This document shows, one piece after another, positions 20,199-25,488 of a stretch of 25,488 nt of DNA; the first letter of the stretch is position 1, and each line of letters begins with the position of its first letter. Below the pieces are notes generated by a model. That model was not told the DNA's origin. It made no database searches and saw only the letters and a list, made by a program, of their open reading frames with translations. The position numbers and the translations under genes are program-made. Location: the NCBI GenBank assembly GCA_004151065.3, contig NWUY0300105553.1:1-25488 (forward strand), written 5' to 3'. The DNA comes from Larix sibirica (lineage: Eukaryota; Streptophyta; Pinopsida; Pinales; Pinaceae).

Positions 20199-20203
20199 TG
20201 CAT

Positions 20204-20500
20204 TAGACAACACCTACATACATAATATCACTTCCACGTACCTTTGGGTATATAGAAAGTCCCATATGTAACTTGAAACTAGCTCTAGATAATCCAATCG
20301 ACCATCTTGTTATATTGGCACCAAGCATAGCACTCGAGAAGATTACTCTCACATACTTGGGTAGTTGAATAGTATGGTTAAGGTCACAATTGAGCCTCCT
20401 TAGTTGGATCCCTAAGAGATTGGGTCAAGTACTATTGTTGGACCTTGCACGTATATCAAAGAGCTCTAGCACCTGAAAATACCTTGTCCTCAAGACCCTT
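20204..20500 (+). other. Outer element interior, unassigned
   Basis: This is outer-element sequence between the nested insertion and the first clear RT motif. It should hold gag, protease or early RT, but no motif is legible in any frame. The large deletion of gag-protease must have its joint in or near this stretch. Confidence 0.45.
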
Positions 20501-21360
20501 GAAACCCTCATCTCTATAATGTGTCATTATGAGTTCTTAGTCATGCCCTTTGGACTTTGTAATGCTCCATCCACCTTTTAGAGCCTCATGAATAAGATCT
20601 TCCGACCCTTGCTCTAGAATTTTGTCTTGGTTTTCTTTGATAATATTTTGGCCTACAACCCCACATGTGAAAGCCACCTTGAGCATGTTGCTCGTGCCTT
20701 ACAATTATTAAAGCATCACCAATTATTTGTGAAACATTCAAAATGTGTTTTTGGGGTTACTGAGGTATAATACTTGGGTCATATTGTTAGTCAAAATGGA
20801 GTATGTGTGGGCCCTAAGAAACTAGAAGTTATGCAAAACTAGCCACGCCCCAAGACCTTCAAGATTTTTTGGGGATTCCTAGGACTCAATGACTACTACA
20901 AAAAGTTTGTGAAAATTATGGTAAAATTGCAGCTCCTCTCACATCATGGCTAAAAAAGAATGTCTTCCATTAGAATGATGTAGTTGCGCAAGCCTTCTCC
21001 ACCCACAATGATGCTATGTGAACTATGCATGTTTTAGCAATGCTTGATTTCAATAAGACTTTCGTCTTAGAATGTGATTCCTATGGCCACAGCCTTAGAG
21101 CCATCTTGATGCACGGCAAACTCCCTTTATCCTTCACCAGTAAGCATCTATGTGAGTAGTTCAGGTATGAAAAAGAGATGATGGCCATCCTTCACGTAGT
21201 TGAGACATAGTTCCCATATTTAATCAGTAGATGTTTCCAGATCAAGACTAACCATCATAATCTAAAATATTTCATGGAACAACAATTCTCCTCCCCAGTG
21301 TAGCATAAGTGGGTCACTAAAATGTTGGGGTATGATTATGAGATCATGTACAAGAAGCAC
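20500..21360 (+). pseudogene. Outer element: RT (C-terminal half) and RNase H pseudogene
   Basis: The reading starts at HYEFLVMPFGLCNAPSTF, a Ty3/gypsy RT signature (about 20525-20580). It continues with FVLVFFDNILAYN, where the catalytic YxDD pair is Asp-Asn (GAT 20639-20641, AAT 20642-20644). Then come ESHLEHVARALQLLKHHQLF, KCVFGVTEV, YLGHIVSQNGV and FWGFLGLNDYYKKFV. RNase H follows as LDFNKTFVLECDSYG, FTSKHLCE and YEKEMMAILHVVE, then KWVTKMLGYDYEIMYK. Stops and frameshifts are scattered throughout. RT motifs A and B, normally upstream, are absent. Intact, this region would make the cDNA and remove its RNA. Confidence 0.85.
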
Positions 21361-21379
21361 AGGGAAAATGTGGTGGCGT

Positions 21380-22640
21380 ATGCTTTATTTTGACAATTTG
21401 AGGAGGAGGGCTCCCTCTTTTCATTATCCTTATCAGTTCCAAGGTGGCTCAAAGAAGCACAACAAGAATGGATGGCCAATGACATCATCAGGAAACTCAT
21501 CAAACAACCTTATATATACCCAAACCCTCCAACGAAGTATACTTGGAATCAAGATACCTTGTGGTATAAGGAGTGTGTTTTTCTCACTTGGATTTAGCCT
21601 TAAAACATCGAATATTAGAGGAGTTACATTCATCATCCACTACAAAACACTCGGGTTTTCATAAAACCTATGAACTAATCAAGCACTCATTCATTTGATA
21701 AGGTATAAAAATAGACGTCCACAACTATATAGTGGCATGTGACATGTCAAAGACACATGGGAAAAATAGTGAAGTCACCTGGTGCTTTGAAACCCCTTCC
21801 AATTCCAAACCATATTTGGATTGATATCTCTGTGGATTTTATCACGGGGCTTCCCGAATCAAGCAATAAAGAAATCGTCATGGTGGTCACCAATCACCTT
21901 GTCCAAATATGCTCACTTTTGTGATTTATCACACCCCTTTACTCCATCAATAGTGGCATAAGTCTTAATGGATCATATTTTTAAGCTACATGGTATGCCA
22001 ACTTCCATTGTATCTAATTGGGACCCTACATTCACAAGCAACTTTTGGCAGGAGTTGTAATTTAAACTTTAGGGTACCCAGTAGAAACTCAACACAACCT
22101 ATCATCCCCAAGCTAGTGGTCAAACGGAAGCAATCAATAAGTACTTGGAAACATACTTGAGATGCTTTGTGTGAGAAAGGTCACACCAATTGGCACAATG
22201 GCTTCCTCTTGCAAAATGGTGGTATAATACTACTTATCATGGCACTACCAAAATGACATGTATGAAGGAGTGTATGGACAAAAACCCTTGTTAGTGGTTT
22301 CATATTTACCAGGCACTTCTAAGGTTGATGCTTTGGACACCATTCTCCGCACCCGAGAAGCTATGCTACACACCCTTAAGGGAAATTTGGTTATGGCTCC
22401 AAATAGAATGAAACAACATGCAGATCAGCATCACTCAAAGTGTTAATTTGTAGTAGGTGATCAAGTGTTTCTTTATCTCCAGCCCTATAAACAAACTTAT
22501 CTCAAAAACAATGGCTCCCCCAAAAACTTGCTCCAAAATTTTATGGACCCTAGAAGATACTCCAATGAAATGGACAAGTGGCCTACAAGCTAGATTTTCC
22601 CAATCACTCCAAGACTCACCCAATATTTTGTATTTATTGC
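21380..22640 (+). pseudogene. Outer element: integrase pseudogene
   Basis: Integrase inserts the cDNA. The zinc-binding HHCC part is seen as KHSGFHKTYE and, after a frameshift, TCQRHMGK (about 21640-21770). The catalytic core begins IWIDISVDFITGLP, with the first Asp at 21835-21837. The second catalytic Asp, in the family motif SDRDP, is changed: here SNWDP, with Asn at 22016-22018. The Glu of HPQASGQTEA is kept (22127-22129). The C-terminal part includes YEGVYGQKPLLVVSYLPG, where VYGQKPP-type sequence is typical, and VGDQVFLYLQPYKQ. There are several stops and frameshifts. Confidence 0.85.
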
Positions 22641-22684
22641 TTCAAAAAAATGGTGGGACCCAATTGTAAAGTGCAAACCAAGTT

Positions 22685-22868
22685 AGTAGAACTCGATGAG
22701 GAAGGCTCCATTTAGCTCCAGCCAGAAGTGGTATTGGATTCCAAGGAACGTTAATTGTGTAAGTATCCAATCAAAGAAGTATTGATCTAGTAGAACGATA
22801 TGCAACTAGAAGATGACACATGGGAACTAGAAGGGATTTTCCACCAAATTTCTCACCTTCAACCTTGA
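22685..22868 (+). pseudogene. Outer element: chromodomain remnant
   Basis: After integrase the frame reads LQPEVVLDSKER, then KYPIKEVLI, two TAG codons, NDMQLEDDTWELEGIF and a stop TGA at 22866-22868. The pattern KEVLIxW..LxxEDxTWE is the chromodomain at the integrase C-terminus of chromoviruses, which guides insertion to chromatin marks. One of the TAG codons stands where an aromatic cage Trp is expected. Clade within chromoviruses is not assigned. Confidence 0.7.
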
Positions 22869-22884
22869 GGACAACGTTGTTTTT

Positions 22885-22896
22885 GAAGGGGGGGCA
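22885..22896 (+). other. Polypurine tract of outer element
   Basis: GAAGGGGGGGCA directly precedes the 3' LTR start TGTTAGGG at 22897. Confidence 0.85.
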
Positions 22897-23357
22897 TGTT
22901 AGGGTCCTACCCTAACCCCCTTGGAGTTAGTCAAGTAATATATACAACCATCTCTTTTGAATAAGGCTGAGTAGTTAGTAGTGAACAATTACTGTAAAAG
23001 TGTTCTCTCTATTAATTAAGGCCCACGAAGACGTTGGTACCCATATGTTTATTTTACCATGTCAAGTAGTTAAGGTTTTGGAAATTGAAATCCTATTTAA
23101 AGAAGTAGAAGGCTATGGATTGTTTTGCCAAAAAATATTGTATTAGAGCTCTACTCAAGTGAAATGTCACACAGCCTTAAGAGGCGTGTGAACATTGGTT
23201 CCATATTTGAATATCACAATTCAAAAACTATTTCTATGACATTTTTCTTGTCTATTTCCTTTGATCAGTTATTCTGCACTATAATCCTATGTTTTTGGCA
23301 TTGTTTATCTTTGTATATATTGTTGTTTCTCTAATTTGTAGGGTTAAGTACACCACA
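22897..23357 (+). repeat. 3' LTR of outer Ty3/gypsy element
   Basis: This 461-bp partner of 12367-12848 has the same ends (TGTTAGGGTCC and ACACCACA), a TATTTAAAG box at 23094-23102 and a shared ATTCTGCACTATAATC block. It is shorter than the 5' LTR, partly because it lacks the extra CTATTAATTAAG copy. Confidence 0.88.
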
Positions 23358-23855
23358 ACTTCTAAGATAGTATATTAGGCAGTATAGTTAAAAGAATAAT
23401 AATAATGATTTAGCTTTGCATGCAATAGGTTTATCTTTCAAAAAACCAATATCATTTTGCATAAGCTTTGGAGACCAATATTGTATAGTTTTTTAAACTC
23501 TTATATATTGTTATGGGTGCATGGTTTTCCAACAACCCCTTTATTAATATAAAAATCAACCTGTTCTTGTAAAAAAATGAATATCACCCAAAGACATGGT
23601 CAAAGGGTAAGTGTTTACCATATCCAAAAAACTTCAGAAAATAAAGACAAACTTGAAGCAATAGAACACCAAAACATTTGTGAATATTTTTTTCCAAGAT
23701 AAAACAAATCAAATAAGAATTGAAGTTCAAAGATAAATGAAAACTTGGGATTGGATAAGGCATCCTAGTCAAAGAAGATATATTATACAAAACCAAAGTA
23801 TATTTTGTGGGGTGAAATTTTATGAAAGGACTATTTTTAACTATGTAAAAACCTT
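23358..23855. other. AT-rich spacer, no gene seen
   Basis: This is AT-rich flank of the outer element. ATTAATATAAAAATC ending in a run of seven A residues near 23571-23577 resembles a LINE 3' tail, but no coding remnant precedes it. A 100-codon minus-strand open frame (23886-23584) has no motif and is probably chance. Confidence 0.45.
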
Positions 23856-24264
23856 CAGATGCAGGTGGTAAAGGTGGAAGCAACACCCGGGCTCCGACTC
23901 ACATGACACCTGGGCATGAGAGACAGACCCGTGGCAACGCTATGGATGAGCCTACAAACGAAATGATTCCTGCTTGCTGGGATCATTAAGCCCCTCCCCG
24001 GTGATGTTTTCTCATCCAACCTAGCTTGGAACTCCATGCACCACCCCCATGTATCTCTGGCGTGTGGCTTTAAGGTCGTCAACGGATCGACACTCCAATT
24101 TTTTGAAAGGTATAACATCTCGGCCCTAGCATATAACCATTATCAACTCTCTGTGTTGGGAAGCGACCTGAGCTCCTCCCGCTTCTATGCTCCACTGGCT
24201 ACTGAGGCTCACCGATATTATCCATCTTGTTCCTCACGTTTGCATTGTCCTCTGGTCTGCTTCC

Positions 24265-24988
24265 ATGGGTCGACCAAAAGGCACAAGGGGGAAAAAAAAA
24301 TACTGATGAACAACGGGATGTTGGGAAAACCCAAAAAGGATATGGAGCAAAGGTCTCTATTCCAGTTCACCTGCTCGTCGATAACTAGGAAGCACGGTTG
24401 ATGGTTGATCGTCTCTCCACTGGGATCCAGGAAAAACAATGGGATCCATACTGTTTGGTTAATAACATGTTGGGAGAGCTTATGGAAGAAATGCTCACCA
24501 ATTGGGCTACAGCCAGGCATGCAACGCAGACCTTGAAATCCACCCTGCCAAACATGGCAGCCACGCTCGATAGCCTGGAGAACACCTTCAGTTGGGATTC
24601 ATATGCCCCCACCAGGCACCTCCATCGTGATTTCCGAATGGGTAGCAGTGCACACAGAGTCACCCCCACTGCTGCTGAAGCAAGCGTGACATCCGGAAAC
24701 ATGGTCAACCAGCAAGGCAGGGAGCTGGTCAAGCAGAAAGGCAAGGAGCTGGTCAATATGAAAGGAAAGGAGCCAGTTAAACTCTCCTTCCCTATTCCCA
24801 CCACCACTGGCCCTGTTCTCACCAAAAGAGTTCGCAATTATTAGGAGGATAACGCTCCCGCTAGTTGGAAGACCGGCCCACTACCCGTTAAGATCCCTGC
24901 GAAGGACCCAGAGGAGGAAGAATATTACGGCTTCCCAATCCTGGAAGAAACTCCCTCTGATGCAGACACACCTTTAGCACCCGGTTAA
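24265..24988 (+). pseudogene. Unknown broken ORF with AT-hook-like N-terminus
   Basis: ATG 24265 opens with MGRPKGTRGKK, close to the AT-hook pattern GRPKG that binds the minor groove of AT-rich DNA. A run of nine A residues (24292-24300) then carries a frameshift. The other frame continues NTDEQRDVGKTQKGYGAKVS to a TAG and then the open 24398-24841 stretch (MVDRLSTGIQEKQWDPYCLV). After a second TAG (24842-24844) it continues EDNAPASWKTG and YYGFPILEETPSDAD to TAA 24986-24988. About 240 codons result. The middle is helical (MLGELMEEMLTNW and after). A basic repeat near 24711-24780 reads QGRELVKQK, GKELVNMK, GKEPVKLS. The family is unknown. The minus-strand frame 24837-24385 is the shadow. Confidence 0.5.
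24711..24780 (+). repeat. Short degenerate coding repeat (GKELVxxK)
   Basis: Three successive units of about 24 bases encode GRELVKQK, GKELVNMK and GKEPVKLS. In DNA the shared core is GGCAAGGAGCTGGTC or close variants. It gives a locally basic, charged linker in the unknown ORF. Confidence 0.75.
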
Positions 24989-25488
24989 GGAGGTTCCTCC
25001 ATGTGTTTTCCAATAACTTTATTTTAATATGTTTTTTAGTTTGTTATACAGTTCACTAGACTACTGGTTTTTAGAATTTTATAGACATGACAATGCTACT
25101 AGCTTACCCTGGTCTCGCTGCACAGGGTAGGGATTTTTGTGTAATTTTTATTGGAATCTTTACGATCCTTTTGAAATCCTTGGGGGGTGGCTCATTCCTC
25201 TCAGGCCACCACAGACTGTATTTACTCTTGTATTTTTAACTCTTTTCGATTAATAGAATTTTACAACCTTACAAAAAAAACAAATCATAAATACATCTTA
25301 TTATAATTTTACAGAATCACGTTGTCGTAATGAAGCATTTTCGGACTATTTGTAGGTAACGTTAGTTCAAGAAATTTAGGTTTCAATTAATAAATTCTCT
25401 TGTTGACAGTACTAAAAACCGAGAATTGACAAAAAAATGAGAATCAGGAACTCGTAAAGCTTAAATCATTGATCATTAGTATTTATTT
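24989..25488. other. 3' UTR, A-tail and AT-rich right flank
   Basis: From 24989 to 25272 is non-coding 3' sequence of the retroposed segment, containing a GC-rich GGGGGGTGGC stretch near 25181 and an AATAGAATTT sequence close to the A-run. From 25281 to 25488 the DNA is AT-rich, without a supported feature. Confidence 0.5.

Larger units (their letters stand above)
13071..20203 (+). mobile_element. Nested non-autonomous LTR retrotransposon (LARD-like)
   Basis: LTRs at 13076-14912 and 18339-20198 enclose 3426 bp with a primer-binding site and a polypurine tract but no protease, RT, RNase H or integrase that I can see. A perfect 5-bp target duplication, TGCAT, lies at 13071-13075 and 20199-20203. 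Large LTRs with a pol-less interior fit the large retrotransposon derivative class, mobilised in trans by an autonomous relative. The interior is protein-like, not random: see the entries at 14960, 16096 and 16926. The initiator-Met site suits either Ty3/gypsy or copia helpers, so the superfamily is undecided. Confidence 0.85.
12367..23357 (+). mobile_element. Outer Ty3/gypsy retrotransposon with chromodomain, interrupted
   Basis: Boundaries are TGTTAGGGTCC at 12367 and 22897 and ACACCACA at 12848 and 23357. A Met-type primer-binding site follows the 5' LTR, and a polypurine tract precedes the 3' LTR. The coding order RT, RNase H, integrase, chromodomain is diagnostic of a chromovirus-type Ty3/gypsy element. 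Without the nested insertion (13076-20198 plus one TSD copy) it is only about 3.86 kb. Most of gag, the protease and the N-terminal half of RT are missing. The nested insertion has a clean TSD, so that deletion is a separate event. Confidence 0.88.
23856..25280 (+). mobile_element. GC-richer retroposed segment with A-tail (LINE E 3' end?)
   Basis: The composition changes sharply from AT-rich spacer to a GC-richer block at about 23870, continuing to about 24990. It contains a broken frame (separate entry), then a 3' UTR with TTTTCGATTAATAGAATTTT and eight A residues at 25273-25280. The A-tail and abrupt 5' edge indicate retroposition. I see no RNase H or RT here. It is either a 5'-truncated LINE whose ORF2 is missing or a processed pseudogene of a host mRNA. 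Confidence 0.5.

Noticed and set aside
12362-23362. Target-site duplication for the outer element
   Set aside because: Flanks TCTTT and ACTTC share only CTT; not enough to call a duplication.
24385-24837. 150-codon minus-strand open frame
   Set aside because: It is the antisense shadow of the plus-strand frame 24398-24844, which has charged repeats and continues beyond its stop in the same frame.

Overview
The window looks like heterochromatic, repeat-packed DNA of a seed plant, most likely a large-genome gymnosperm such as a conifer. This is inferred from element types, not from a species marker. Almost everything recognisable is transposable-element DNA: L1-type plant LINEs (ORF1 with DUF4283 and a CCHC knuckle; ORF2 with endonuclease, reverse transcriptase and a C-terminal RNase H), a Ty3/gypsy element with a chromodomain, and a long-LTR element without pol nested inside it. 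I see no intact host gene, tRNA, rRNA or CRISPR array. Every autonomous element is broken.

Left part (1-12366), LINE graveyard. LINE A (about 661-1581, +) is a 5'-truncated RNase H end. LINE B (2280-about 3030, +) is only ORF1. LINE C (about 5525-4000, -) is an RNase H end plus a downstream coding-like tail that contains a 52-codon tandem duplication. LINE D (about 5600-12150, +) is close to full length: ORF1 runs from 5836 in a single frame with many stops, meets ORF2 at a TAATGA stop/start overlap at 7117-7122, and ORF2 runs to about 11197.

Middle part (12367-23357), one LTR element inside another. The outer Ty3/gypsy element has LTRs at 12367-12848 and 22897-23357. It retains a scrap of gag, then the C-terminal half of RT, RNase H, integrase and a chromodomain. 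At 13076-20198 it is split by a second LTR element with 1.84-1.86 kb LTRs, flanked by a perfect TGCAT target duplication. That nested element has a Met-type primer-binding site and a polypurine tract but no recognisable protease, RT or integrase. Instead it carries a decayed frame of about 650 codons (14960-16935) and a second coding-like block (about 16926-18330), neither of which I recognise. The 3' ends of its LTRs carry stepwise repeats of primer-binding-site-like sequence about 100-107 bp apart.

Right part (23358-25488). After AT-rich spacer comes a GC-richer retroposed segment (about 23860-25280) with a broken frame of about 240 codons that starts with an AT-hook-like motif. It ends in a short A-tail and may be the 3' end of a further LINE (E).

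How it fits together: the LINEs are cis-acting copies and remnants; the nested element would have needed proteins from an autonomous partner. Divergence between paired LTRs and many nonsense codons (many CAA/CAG/TGG to stop) indicate old, silenced insertions.
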